Source: Algibacter miyuki
GTDB taxonomy: Bacteria > Bacteroidota > Bacteroidia > Flavobacteriales > Flavobacteriaceae
NCBI RefSeq assembly: GCF_030409805.1
Contig: NZ_JAUFQP010000013.1
Coordinates: forward strand, 564,501-628,500
Direction: 5' to 3'
Length of the DNA: 64,000 bases
Below, one piece after another: positions 17,418 through 26,060 of the stretch (position 1 is the first letter of the stretch; each line of letters starts with the position of its first letter). The position numbers and the translations under genes are program-made. Below the pieces are notes generated by a model. The model was not told the DNA's origin. It saw only the letters and a program-made list of their open reading frames with translations, and did not search any database.

Positions 17418-17422
17418 ATTTG
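17415..17422 (+). promoter_or_regulatory. -7 promoter element for the lipid A deacylase gene
   Basis: TACATTTG, an exact TAnnTTTG match, 18 bp before the ATG. No good -33 box is visible. It is partly inside the inverted repeat at 17381-17417. Confidence 0.5.
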
Positions 17423-17440
17423 TCGCCCTGAATTTTAATA

Positions 17441-18544
17441 ATGAAATTACTTTATACCTGCCTGTTTTGTATTATCTTTTGTAGTGCGTTTTCGCAAGAT
17501 AAAACACATACCTCTTACCTTGATTTAAGTTATTTTAAGGGCAATATTGCGCTTCATAATAACGATATTCTTCATTTAATTAAAGGTCGCCCTGAGGGAT
17601 ATCTTTTAAGTTGGAACAAAAAAACGTACGGTTTTAAGAACTGGGAACAGCGTTTTAATTACCCCGATTATGGATTGACTTACGCATACCAAAACATGAA
17701 AAACGATGTTTTAGGTGAAGTGACCTCGGTATATGGGCATCTTAATTTTTACTTTTTGAATAGAAACCTGATGTTTCGTATTGGGCAAGGTTTGGCGTAT
17801 AGCGAAAATCCGTACGATAAGGTTGATAATTATAGAAATATAGCTTACGGTTCGAAGTTGATGAGTAGCACCATGGTGATGCTTAATTTTAAAAAAGAAC
17901 GCCTTTTTGATAGGTTTGGACTTACGGCTGGGGTGTCTTTAATTCATTATTCTAACGCCAATGTTAAAGCGCCTAATGCGAGTACAAATACGCTGGCGTT
18001 AAACGTGGGACTAACTTATAATATTGATAAGGAGGAACTGGAATACCAACACACATTAAGTGCTAGCGACCGAAAGTTTACGCAACCCATAAAGTATAAT
18101 ATGGTGTTTAGGTCGGGTATTAATGAGAGTGATGTGGTAGGTAGCGGACAGTTTCCGTTTTATATTTTTTCGGCATATGCAGATAAACGTATTAATCGTA
18201 AAAGTGCTTTGCAGTTTGGAGCTGATGTGTTTTTCTCTAATTTCTTAAAGGAACTTATTTATTACAGAAGTGTCGCTTTCCCAGAGTTTGATATTACAGG
18301 CGACGAAGATTATAAACGTGTTGGTGTTTTTGCTGGGCATGAATTATTTCTGAATAGAACATCTTTACTCACGCAGTTTGGGTATTATGTGTATTATCCT
18401 TATGATTTTGAAGGACGTACCTATTTAAGAATTGGGTTGAAACGTTACGTAGGAAAAAATAGAAAATGGTTTGGAGCAATGACTTTGAAATCACATGGAG
18501 CAAAGGCTGAGGCTGTTGAATTTGGAATTGGTGTTAGATTATGA
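17441..18544 (+). CDS. Acyloxyacyl hydrolase / lipid A deacylase, PagL-like
   Basis: A predicted outer-membrane beta-barrel enzyme that removes an acyl chain from lipid A. The signal peptide is residues 1-18 (ending in AFSQ). The PagL/AOAH hallmark H-S pair occurs in LIHYSNANVKAPN around residue 168, and the barrel-like alternation ends in an aromatic-poor but typical GIGVRL terminus. At 367 residues it is longer than Pseudomonas PagL, as is usual in Bacteroidota. Its last codons overlap the next gene by 4 nt (ATGA). Function is by family; substrate specificity is not proven. Confidence 0.8.
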   Translation: MKLLYTCLFCIIFCSAFSQDKTHTSYLDLSYFKGNIALHNNDILHLIKGRPEGYLLSWNKKTYGFKNWEQRFNYPDYGLTYAYQNMKNDVLGEVTSVYGHLNFYFLNRNLMFRIGQGLAYSENPYDKVDNYRNIAYGSKLMSSTMVMLNFKKERLFDRFGLTAGVSLIHYSNANVKAPNASTNTLALNVGLTYNIDKEELEYQHTLSASDRKFTQPIKYNMVFRSGINESDVVGSGQFPFYIFSAYADKRINRKSALQFGADVFFSNFLKELIYYRSVAFPEFDITGDEDYKRVGVFAGHELFLNRTSLLTQFGYYVYYPYDFEGRTYLRIGLKRYVGKNRKWFGAMTLKSHGAKAEAVEFGIGVRL

Positions 18545-19287
18545 GAAAGCTACTTTATATACTCGTTTTTAGTTTGATTTTGGCTTGTGATAGTGAAAAT
18601 GCTAGCGATTGTTTTCAGAAAACAGGGGCTATTATAGAACAAGAAATTTCTTTAGAACCGTTTACTAAAATATTAGTAAATCGGGATGTAGAATTAATTG
18701 TCACTGAGGGTGATACCCAAAAAGTAACTATTGAAACTGGAGCCAATTTAATAAACGATGTTGAAGCGGTTGTTACCAATGGTCAACTTGTTTTAACCGA
18801 TAATAATACATGTAACTATGTTCGAGATTATGGCATTACAAAAGTGTATATAACGTCTCCGAATATTATAGAAATTAGAAGTTCTACGCAATATGACGTG
18901 AGCTCTAATGGTGTTTTAACATATCCGAGTCTAACGATTTTATCTGAAGATTTTGGCGTGCCTGATAGTTTTACAAGCGGAAATTTCAAACTACAGGTTG
19001 ATAATACAAACTTCCGAGTGGTTTTTAATAATATTTCTAATGCTTTTATTTCGGGGAAAACACAAAACTTGAATGTGGTTTTCGCGGCAGGTACATCACG
19101 TTTTGAAGGCCGCGATTTAGTTGCGCAAAACGTAAATGTTTCCAACAGAAGTTCTAACGATATGGTTGTAAACCCGCAAGAATCTCTTACGGGTAAAATT
19201 TCTGGTATAGGTGATGTTATTTCGGTTAATAAACCAAATACTGTTACTGTGGAAGAAATTTATAAAGGGCGATTAATTTTCGAATAA
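18541..19287 (+). CDS. DUF2807 (head GIN domain) lipoprotein
   Basis: A 248-residue exported protein. The signal peptide ends in the lipobox-like SLILAC with Cys16, followed by the acidic DSEN export signal. The rest is a beta-helical DUF2807 domain (LEPFTKILVNRDVELIVTEGD opening, SGIGDVISV near the end). The molecular role is unknown; members are envelope proteins. It is coupled to the PagL-like gene by ATGA overlap. Its 3' end overlaps the convergent ackA gene by 15 bp, with no terminator between them. Confidence 0.82.
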   Translation: MRKLLYILVFSLILACDSENASDCFQKTGAIIEQEISLEPFTKILVNRDVELIVTEGDTQKVTIETGANLINDVEAVVTNGQLVLTDNNTCNYVRDYGITKVYITSPNIIEIRSSTQYDVSSNGVLTYPSLTILSEDFGVPDSFTSGNFKLQVDNTNFRVVFNNISNAFISGKTQNLNVVFAAGTSRFEGRDLVAQNVNVSNRSSNDMVVNPQESLTGKISGIGDVISVNKPNTVTVEEIYKGRLIFE

Positions 19288-20460
19288 TTGAACCGATTGT
19301 TTAGCAATTTCTAATTCTTCGTTGGTTGGGATAATTAATATTTTCACCTTAGATTGATCTGTGTTTATCGCTCTTAAATGTTTAGATCTTTCTTTATTTT
19401 TTTCTGAATCTATTTCAATACCAAGGAAATCTAAATCTGTGCAAACCATACTGCGCATCAGTTCCGAGTTTTCTCCAATTCCAGCGGTAAAAACAATGGC
19501 GTCTAACCCGTTTAAAATAGCAGCATAACTTCCTATATATTTTTTAATACGGTAGGTATTCATTTGTAAAGCGAGTAAACAATCTCTATTGCCTTTGGCG
19601 GCCTCTATCTCTATTTCTCTTAAATCACTAAAGCCTGTTAAGCCTAGCATGCCGCTTTTCTTTTGTAAAAGTGTGTTAATTTCATTTAAGGAATAATTTA
19701 ATTTGCTGGCTAAATGAAAAATAACCGATGGGTCGATGTCACCACTTCGTGTTCCCATAATTAAACCATCTAAAGGTGTTAAGCCCATAGAATGATCTAC
19801 AGCTTTTCCGTTTTTAATAGCTGTTATACTGCAACCGTTTCCTAAGTGAATGGATATGATTTTAGATTCTTTTTTGCCTAAATAATGAATGGCTTGTTCT
19901 GATACATATTTGTGGCTGGTACCATGAAAACCGTACATTCTAATTTTATGTTCGGTTAAAAGGTTATTTGGAATAGCATATCTATAAGCATGTTCGGGAA
20001 TAGATTGGTGAAATGCCGTATCGAAAACAGCCACCTGTTTAGCTGAAGGAAAAATAGCTTCTGCCACTTCAATACCTTCGAAATTTGCAGGATTATGCAG
20101 AGGAGCTAAGCTAAAAAGATCTTTAATGTTATCTTTTGCCCATTGCGTAATTTCGGTAGTTTCTTTAAAACGAGCACCACCTTGTACCACTCGATGTCCA
20201 ACAATATCAATATCTGAGGCCGATTTAATAATGCCGGTTTCATTATCTAAAAGTTGATGGGCTAATAGTTCTAATCCTTGTTTGTGGTTGTAAATAGCCG
20301 TGATGTGCTCTATGGCATCTTTTTCAGTTTTGTATATAAATTTAGCATCATCCATGCCAATACGTTCAATTAAGCCTGAACATAAAATGGTTTCGGCTGG
20401 CATTGAAAATAATTGAAATTTTATAGATGAACTTCCTGAGTTTAAAACGAGTACTTGCAT
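19273..20460 (-). CDS. ackA: Acetate kinase
   Basis: Interconverts acetyl phosphate + ADP and acetate + ATP. Kinase signatures: LVLNSGSSSIKFQLF at the N-terminus, the FDTAFHQSIP and MYGFHGTSHKYV segments, HLGNGCSITA near residue 206 and the C-terminal TAGIGENS. At 395 residues it is full length. It starts 3 bp downstream of the pta stop, so pta-ackA is an operon for acetate overflow or acetyl-CoA recovery. Confidence 0.97.
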   Translation of the reverse strand: MQVLVLNSGSSSIKFQLFSMPAETILCSGLIERIGMDDAKFIYKTEKDAIEHITAIYNHKQGLELLAHQLLDNETGIIKSASDIDIVGHRVVQGGARFKETTEITQWAKDNIKDLFSLAPLHNPANFEGIEVAEAIFPSAKQVAVFDTAFHQSIPEHAYRYAIPNNLLTEHKIRMYGFHGTSHKYVSEQAIHYLGKKESKIISIHLGNGCSITAIKNGKAVDHSMGLTPLDGLIMGTRSGDIDPSVIFHLASKLNYSLNEINTLLQKKSGMLGLTGFSDLREIEIEAAKGNRDCLLALQMNTYRIKKYIGSYAAILNGLDAIVFTAGIGENSELMRSMVCTDLDFLGIEIDSEKNKERSKHLRAINTDQSKVKILIIPTNEELEIAKQSVQLFEN

Positions 20461-20463
20461 ATT

Positions 20464-22554
20464 TTATAAATCTTGTGCTTGAATGGCTGTAATAATTACG
20501 GTACTGTAAATATCGTCGGCAGTACAGCCACGACTTAAATCGTTTACCGGTTTGTTTAATCCTTGTAAAACAGGGCCAATGGCCAAAGCTCCGGTTTCTC
20601 TTTGTACGGCTTTGTAGGTGTTGTTTCCTGTGTTTAAGTCAGGGAAAATTAAAACACTAGCACGTCCAGCAACTTCAGAATCGGGGAGTTTACTTTTTCC
20701 AATACGCATATCTACTGCAGCATCGTATTGAATAGGGCCTTCAATTTTTATATTTGGAGCCAGTTGTTTAACCAGTTCTGTAGCAGCACGTACTTTTTCT
20801 ACATCGGCACCTTTTCCAGAAGCCCCTGAAGAATAAGACAGCATAGCGACTTTAGGTTCTATACCGAAGTTTTTTGTTGTAGCTGCTGATGAGATAGCAA
20901 TTTCAGCCAACTGTTCCGCATTTGGGTTTGGGTTGATAGCGCAATCGCCAAAAACGGAGATTCGATCTTCTAGACACATAAAGAAAACTGACGATACAAT
21001 ATTAACGTCTGGTTTTGTTTTTATGAATTGAAGTGCAGGTCTCAGGGTGTGTTGCGTAGTGTGAGCTGCACCAGACACCATACCATCGGCATGTCCTTTA
21101 TAAATCATCATGGTACCAAAATACGATACATCGGCAATCATATCACGAGCCATTTCTAGGTTTACATTTTTATGCTTTCTAAGCTCGTAAAGGGTGTTTA
21201 CATAATCATCGAAATAAGGCGATTTAGTTGGAGATACAATGTTTAGTTTTTTAGTATCGAGTTGAATGTCATGTTTTATAAGTTGTTCTTTTATAGTGTC
21301 CTTGTCTCCAATTAATGTGAGTTCTACCACTTGCGCATCTATTAACCTAGCGGCAGCACGCAGCACACGCTCATCGGTACCTTCGGGTAAAACAATGTGT
21401 TTTTTGTTGTTTAAAGCTCGTTGCAATAAGTTGTATTGAAACATGCGAGGTGTAAAAATATCCGACTGAAATGTAATTAAGTCATTGGATAATTTATCGG
21501 TGTCCACATGCTTCTCGAATGTCGCGATAGATATTTCTATTTTTTCAATATTATCGGCGTAGATTCTTGATTTTATTTTCCCGATGGTATTGGTTACCGA
21601 GAATGTACCTCCTTTTACACTGATAATTGGGACCACACTAGAAAGCCCTTCAATCAATTTTAAAATAGATTCCTCAGGGATTAAACCACCTGTAAGCACA
21701 ATTCCAGATATTTTCGGGTAGTTTTTAGAAATATGCGCTTGTAATGCACCGAGAATAATATCGGCACGATCGCCAGGTGTAATAACTAAAGCATTATCTT
21801 TTAAATGCGTGATATAATTTGGCAATTGCATGGCGCCAACACTAAAGTTTTCGGATTGATTATTTATCATATCCTTACCAAACAGAATAGTACCTTTTAG
21901 GTTTTTTACAATTTCCTTAATGGTTGGGTTGGCTAAACTTTTTATTTTCGGAATTACCGTAATATCAGTATCCGTTTTAATTCGTTTTTTTAGTTTTTCT
22001 TTTAAAACATCAATTTGATCTACGGCGACTTTATTGGTCATAATGGAAAGTACATCAACCTCTTCCTTGTAAGTGTCATATGCCAATTGTACAGAATCGA
22101 CAATAGATTTAATGTCTTTTTTATCGCCTTGAGATACTATAATAACGGGTAAACCTAAGTTTTTAGAAATTAAGATATTTATGTCTAATTCTAGACTAGA
22201 ATTTTCATGCGAAAAATCGGTGCCTTCAACTAGAACAAAATCGAAACGGGATTCTAGGTATTTATATTTTTTGATTATATGATCAATAACTTCCCCAGAT
22301 TTACCTTGATTGTATAAATCTAGCACTTCGTTTCTGGTGTAGGCGTAAGTGTTTTTGTAATTAATATCAATTTCAAAATGTGAAATAACCGTGTTAATAT
22401 GGTTATCCATTTCTCCAGCTTCAAGATCTTCAATAATAGGTCTGAAATACCCAACCTTTGCTGTTTTTCCTAAAAGCATGCGCATTAAACCGAGTACTAC
22501 AACAGATTTTCCGCTGTTGGCTTCAATAGTTGCTACGTATATTCCTTTACTCAT
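20464..22554 (-). CDS. pta: Phosphate acetyltransferase, long form
   Basis: Converts acetyl-CoA + Pi to acetyl phosphate + CoA. The N-terminal P-loop-like domain (IYVATIEANSGKSVVVLGLM) resembles dethiobiotin synthetase. A central DRTGG domain spans about residues 215-330, and the C-terminal catalytic domain runs from about residue 370 (HIVLPEGTDERVLRAA) to the end, with SYSSGASGKGADVEKV and FPDLNTGNNTYKAVQR. At 696 residues it is the regulated long type. It is the first gene of pta-ackA. Confidence 0.96.
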   Translation of the reverse strand: MSKGIYVATIEANSGKSVVVLGLMRMLLGKTAKVGYFRPIIEDLEAGEMDNHINTVISHFEIDINYKNTYAYTRNEVLDLYNQGKSGEVIDHIIKKYKYLESRFDFVLVEGTDFSHENSSLELDINILISKNLGLPVIIVSQGDKKDIKSIVDSVQLAYDTYKEEVDVLSIMTNKVAVDQIDVLKEKLKKRIKTDTDITVIPKIKSLANPTIKEIVKNLKGTILFGKDMINNQSENFSVGAMQLPNYITHLKDNALVITPGDRADIILGALQAHISKNYPKISGIVLTGGLIPEESILKLIEGLSSVVPIISVKGGTFSVTNTIGKIKSRIYADNIEKIEISIATFEKHVDTDKLSNDLITFQSDIFTPRMFQYNLLQRALNNKKHIVLPEGTDERVLRAAARLIDAQVVELTLIGDKDTIKEQLIKHDIQLDTKKLNIVSPTKSPYFDDYVNTLYELRKHKNVNLEMARDMIADVSYFGTMMIYKGHADGMVSGAAHTTQHTLRPALQFIKTKPDVNIVSSVFFMCLEDRISVFGDCAINPNPNAEQLAEIAISSAATTKNFGIEPKVAMLSYSSGASGKGADVEKVRAATELVKQLAPNIKIEGPIQYDAAVDMRIGKSKLPDSEVAGRASVLIFPDLNTGNNTYKAVQRETGALAIGPVLQGLNKPVNDLSRGCTADDIYSTVIITAIQAQDL

Positions 22555-22623
22555 TGTGTCGTTTTTGTTCCTTTATTAATATAAGATATTGCGTTTTTAA
22601 GGCATTATCAATGATGTTATGTT

Positions 22624-22640
22624 ATTTGTATACAAATTTA
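22624..22640 (-). promoter_or_regulatory. Palindrome overlapping a -7 element upstream of pta
   Basis: ATTTGTATACAAAT (22624-22637) is a perfect 14-bp palindrome. On the minus strand TAAATTTG (22640-22633) fits TAnnTTTG and overlaps it, 79 bp before the pta start. A suitable -33 box is not obvious. Confidence 0.4.
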
Positions 22641-22698
22641 TTAGGTTTGCTTGTGCTTTAAGCTGATTTTTATCATGCTTTGGCATTTTATAAAACAA

Positions 22699-23592
22699 TT
22701 ATGTGGTTAAATCTCTAAAAAGCGTTTCTAAACTCGCGTTTTTCTGATTTAGTTGAAGAATTTTCAATTCGTTATCATGGGCGAAATCGAAAACATGAGC
22801 ACGCATATCTTCTGAAGTTTTAAAAAGAATTTCATAAACAAAACCATAAGTGTTTTTTACACTTTTTACTTTTGGTAATCTTAGTAAAAAAGCATCTTCA
22901 ACCCTAAAGTCAAATTCTACAATAACGGTTTGTTCTTTTTCGTCTCTTAAATCATTAAGTTTTTTATCGGCTACAATTTCGCCTTTATTGATGATAATGA
23001 CCCGGTCGCACATGGCTTCAACCTCTTGCATAATATGGGTGGACAAAAATACGGTTTTCGTTTTTCCAATGGATTTAATTAAATTCCTGACCTCGACTAA
23101 TTGGTTGGGGTCTAAACCTGTAGTGGGTTCGTCTAAAATTAAAACTTCCGGATCGTGGAGTAGGGCATTGGCCAAACCAACACGTTGGCGATATCCTTTA
23201 GAGAGTTGTCCTATTTTTTTATGCTTTTCAGGTGTTAAACCCGTAATTTCAATCACATCTTCAATACGGTTTTTGTCTACCTTATATATAGCGGCATTAA
23301 ATTTTAAATATTCTTTAACGTAGAGGTCTAAATACAACGGGTTATGTTCGGGTAAATAACCTACACTTTGTTGTACTTGTTGTGTTTTGGCAGAAATATC
23401 GTGGCCGTTAACTTGTGCCGTACCTTCGGAAGGTTGAATATAAGTGGTTAAAATTTTCATCATTGTAGATTTTCCTGCGCCATTTGGGCCTAAAAAACCT
23501 ACAATTTCAGGTTTGTTCACTTTAAATGAAATATTATTTAAGGCTTTCTGTTTTCCGTAAAGCTTTGATATTCCTACGACTTCTATCGACAT
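22699..23592 (-). CDS. gldA: ABC transporter ATPase, gliding motility protein GldA
   Basis: The ATPase subunit of the GldAFG transporter required for gliding in Flavobacterium johnsoniae. Walker A GPNGAGKST is near residues 35-43, the signature LSKGYRQRVGLA near 133 and Walker B VLILDEPTTGLDP near 151. It is 297 residues, and the C-terminal region beyond the ATPase core is of the gliding type. gldF and gldG are not adjacent, as in F. johnsoniae where gldA is separate. The name rests on sequence resemblance; a different ABC-2 exporter ATPase cannot be excluded. Confidence 0.8.
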   Translation of the reverse strand: MSIEVVGISKLYGKQKALNNISFKVNKPEIVGFLGPNGAGKSTMMKILTTYIQPSEGTAQVNGHDISAKTQQVQQSVGYLPEHNPLYLDLYVKEYLKFNAAIYKVDKNRIEDVIEITGLTPEKHKKIGQLSKGYRQRVGLANALLHDPEVLILDEPTTGLDPNQLVEVRNLIKSIGKTKTVFLSTHIMQEVEAMCDRVIIINKGEIVADKKLNDLRDEKEQTVIVEFDFRVEDAFLLRLPKVKSVKNTYGFVYEILFKTSEDMRAHVFDFAHDNELKILQLNQKNASLETLFRDLTT

Positions 23593-23609
23593 GTTTTTAA
23601 TTGTTTGTT

Positions 23610-23617
23610 CAAAAATA
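23610..23617 (-). promoter_or_regulatory. Probable -7 element of gldA
   Basis: On the minus strand TATTTTTG lies 17 bp before the gldA start codon. An upstream TTTTG exists 25 bp away, longer than the usual spacing. Confidence 0.4.
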
Positions 23618-23767
23618 ACGATTCTGAAGCTAAAATGATTAGCAAAAGACTTTTTTAAGATGTTTTAGTGTATACGCGATATTGTTTAATATAGCGCATT
23701 AATATGGTGGGTTTTATGTAAAATCTATAAAATTTTATAGTAAAACTAAAAAAAAGTTTTATAGTGT

Positions 23768-23797
23768 TTTGATTTCTTAAATAATTAATTACTTTAG
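23768..23797 (+). promoter_or_regulatory. Promoter of the aromatic amino-acid operon
   Basis: TTTG (23768-23771), 18-bp spacer, TACTTTAG (23790-23797), one base off TAnnTTTG. A start near 23803 would place the leader-peptide ATG about 11 nt into the transcript. Confidence 0.5.
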
Positions 23798-23813
23798 CCA
23801 TTCAATTATTACG

Positions 23814-23891
23814 ATGACAGTATATTTTACATATTTTAACAACTGGTTTTATTTCTTTTTTAGCGAGAAGAGCGGGGCGTTGTATGTATAA
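23814..23891 (+). CDS. Phe/Tyr-rich leader peptide of the pheA operon
   Basis: A 25-codon open frame starting ATG ACA GTA TAT TTT and ending TTG TAT GTA TAA. It encodes six Phe and four Tyr, including the run WFYFFF (codons 11-16). Together they make up 40% of the peptide, far above chance. It is followed 23 nt later by a strong intrinsic terminator and then by pheA, the layout of classical amino-acid attenuators. When charged tRNA-Phe/Tyr is scarce, ribosomes should stall in the run and prevent termination. Too short to be a normal protein; no RBS is evident. Confidence 0.75.
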   Translation: MTVYFTYFNNWFYFFFSEKSGALYV

Positions 23892-23913
23892 TTTAAAACT
23901 ATAAATTTAATAT

Positions 23914-23943
23914 GAGTCTCGATGAAAATCGAGACTTTTTTTT
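23914..23943 (+). terminator. Attenuator terminator upstream of pheA
   Basis: AGTCTCGAT (23915-23923), GAAA loop, ATCGAGACT (23928-23936), followed by eight T. A perfect 9-bp stem with a T-run placed before, not after, a biosynthetic operon. CGAGA at 23864-23868, at the end of the leader-peptide Phe run, can pair with TCTCG (23917-23921) of the terminator arm and is a candidate antiterminator. The remainder of 23593-23813 shows nothing beyond the gldA and leader promoters. Confidence 0.85.
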
Positions 23944-23961
23944 GTTTAACAGGTGTTGAAC

Positions 23962-24810
23962 ATGAATAATAAAAATAAAACATTGATAAAAACGGTAGCT
24001 ATACAGGGCATAAAAGGATCATATCATCATATTGTGTCAAAACAATTTTTTGAAACTCCTGTGGCTACTATCGACTGTTTATCATTCGATAGCGTGGTAG
24101 ACGCCTTAATTTCGGGAGCATGTGATGCCGGAATTATGGCGCTAGAAAATTCGATTGCGGGATCTATTATTCCAAATTATGCATTAATCGATAATTATAA
24201 TCTCCATGTTGTTGGCGAGCATTATTTAGATATTCAGCATAGCTTAATGGCGTTGCCAAACCAAAGTATTTCGGATATCGAAGAGGTATATTCTCATCCT
24301 ATGGCACTATTGCAGTGTAAAGAGTTTTTTAGAGATTATCCGCATATAAAATTAATAGAAGATAAAGATACGGCCGAAGTGGCAGAACGTATTCAGAATA
24401 AAAAACTAAAAGGTGTTGGGGCCATTGCTAGTACTTATGCTGCTGAAATTTTCGAGCTTAATGTTTTAGCAAAAAGCATTCAAACCATTAAAAATAATGA
24501 AACGCGTTTTGCAATTGTAAAACGTACACAAACTGATCTTTTAGAGTCGGAAATTAATAAGGCGTCTATAAAATTTGAAGCCAACCATAAACGAGGCAGC
24601 TTAGCGACCATTTTAAATGTAATGAGCGATTGTAAGTTGAACTTAACAAAAATACAAAGTCTTCCAATTATTGAAACCCCTTGGAAATACGCGTTTTTTG
24701 TTGATGTAACGTTTGACGATTATGCGAATTTTAAGAAAGCAAAATCATTAATAGAAATAATGGGTGACGATTTTAAAGTTTTAGGTGAATATAAAAATGC
24801 AAAATTATGA
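23962..24810 (+). CDS. pheA: Prephenate dehydratase
   Basis: Decarboxylates and dehydrates prephenate to phenylpyruvate. The catalytic PDT domain has VAIQGIKGSYHH, ALENSIAGSIIPNYALI and the NETRFAIVKR motif (the TRF triad). An ACT domain follows (HKRGSLATILNVMSDCKLNLTKIQS) and should bind phenylalanine for feedback inhibition. I chose ATG 23962; GTG 23953 lies just upstream in frame. It overlaps the aminotransferase gene by 4 nt. It has no fused chorismate mutase; that domain is on the DAHP synthase at 27193. Confidence 0.93.
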   Translation: MNNKNKTLIKTVAIQGIKGSYHHIVSKQFFETPVATIDCLSFDSVVDALISGACDAGIMALENSIAGSIIPNYALIDNYNLHVVGEHYLDIQHSLMALPNQSISDIEEVYSHPMALLQCKEFFRDYPHIKLIEDKDTAEVAERIQNKKLKGVGAIASTYAAEIFELNVLAKSIQTIKNNETRFAIVKRTQTDLLESEINKASIKFEANHKRGSLATILNVMSDCKLNLTKIQSLPIIETPWKYAFFVDVTFDDYANFKKAKSLIEIMGDDFKVLGEYKNAKL

Positions 24811-25952
24811 TTGAAGTAGCCGATAGATTGCATAGTGTTGAAGAATACTACTTCTCAAGAAAATTGAAAGAAGTAAATGCTTTAATAGCAAGCGGAAAAC
24901 CTGTAATTAATTTAGGAATAGGAAGTCCTGACATGCAACCACCACAAAAAGTAGTGGAGGCTTTAACGGCAGGATTGTTAAGTCCGAATGCACATAAATA
25001 TCAAAGTTATCAGGGTTTGCCAGAATTACGTAAAGCGATTTCTGGATTTTATAAAACACATTACGATGTTAATTTAAGTCCGAATACCGAGGTACTTCCT
25101 TTAATGGGAAGTAAAGAAGGGATTATGCATATTTCAATGGCGTATCTAAATAAAGGAGACGAAGTTTTAATTCCTAATCCTGGTTACCCAACATATCAAT
25201 CGGTAACCAAATTATTGGAAGCTAAACCGGTATTTTACGAGTTGGATGCAGATACAAATTGGCAACCCGATTTAAAGGCTTTAGAGCAGTTAGATTTGAG
25301 TAAAGTGAAATTAATGTGGGTAAATTATCCGCATATGCCAACAGGAACGCAGCCTGCGGAAACATTGTTTGAAGATTTAGTGGCTTTCGCTAAAAAGCAT
25401 GATATTTTAATAGTAAATGATAACCCGTATAGTTTTGTTTTAAACGACAACCCAACGAGTATTTTAAATGTTGAAGGCGCTAAAGATGTGTGTTTGGAGC
25501 TTAATTCGTTAAGTAAAACATTTAATATGGCCGGATGGCGTGTTGGGATGGTTGTTGGAGATAATAAGTATATTAACGATATTTTAAAAGTAAAAAGCAA
25601 CATGGATTCTGGTATGTTTTACGGCATACAAAAAGGCGCTATTGAAGCTTTAAACTGTTCGAGCATGTGGTTTTCAACCTTAAATAGCGTTTATAAAGAA
25701 CGTCGCGATTTAGTTTGGAAATTAGCAGAAGCTTTAAATTGTACGTATGATGAAAATGCAACCGGACTTTTTGTTTGGGCTAAATTACCTGCACATGTAA
25801 AAGCTGAAGAGTATATTGATTTAATATTGAAAGAGAAAAGTATATTCTTAACGCCAGGAACCATTTTTGGTACACAAGGCGAAGGTTATATTAGGTTCTC
25901 ATTATGTGCACAAACGGAAGATTTACAAGAAGCCATAGCGCGCGTAAGTTAA
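24807..25952 (+). CDS. Class I/II PLP aminotransferase, probably aromatic
   Basis: A fold-type I aminotransferase of 381 residues. GIGSPDMQPP near residue 38, NPGYPTYQS near 121, the NDNPYSF segment and the PLP lysine in LNSLSKTFNMAGWRVG are visible. It lies between pheA (4-nt overlap) and tyrA, so its likely task is the final transamination of phenylpyruvate and hydroxyphenylpyruvate. Sequence alone would also allow LL-diaminopimelate or aspartate-type activity. The ORF continues in frame after the stop with a short coding-like stretch (see 25956). Confidence 0.88.
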   Translation: MIEVADRLHSVEEYYFSRKLKEVNALIASGKPVINLGIGSPDMQPPQKVVEALTAGLLSPNAHKYQSYQGLPELRKAISGFYKTHYDVNLSPNTEVLPLMGSKEGIMHISMAYLNKGDEVLIPNPGYPTYQSVTKLLEAKPVFYELDADTNWQPDLKALEQLDLSKVKLMWVNYPHMPTGTQPAETLFEDLVAFAKKHDILIVNDNPYSFVLNDNPTSILNVEGAKDVCLELNSLSKTFNMAGWRVGMVVGDNKYINDILKVKSNMDSGMFYGIQKGAIEALNCSSMWFSTLNSVYKERRDLVWKLAEALNCTYDENATGLFVWAKLPAHVKAEEYIDLILKEKSIFLTPGTIFGTQGEGYIRFSLCAQTEDLQEAIARVS

Positions 25953-25955
25953 TCG

Positions 25956-26060
25956 TTGAATAGCATTTTAGAATTTAAGCGTTATAAAAAAGGAGATAGT
26001 AATAAAGTAAAACCCGTAACAGTTCGTTTTCCAAGAGGAAAAGGTTGGGGAGAAAAATGA
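25956..26060 (+). CDS. Candidate small basic protein between aminotransferase and tyrA
   Basis: Starting at TTG 25956, 34 codons read NSILEFKRYKKGDSNKV then KPVTVRFPRGKGWGEK, ending with TGA that overlaps the tyrA ATG (ATGA). The frame is the same as the aminotransferase, directly after its TAA. Composition is protein-like, and the ATGA coupling to tyrA suggests translation, but there is no ATG start and I recognise no family. It might be a true small protein, a degraded extension of the aminotransferase, or chance. Confidence 0.4.
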   Translation: MNSILEFKRYKKGDSNKVKPVTVRFPRGKGWGEK

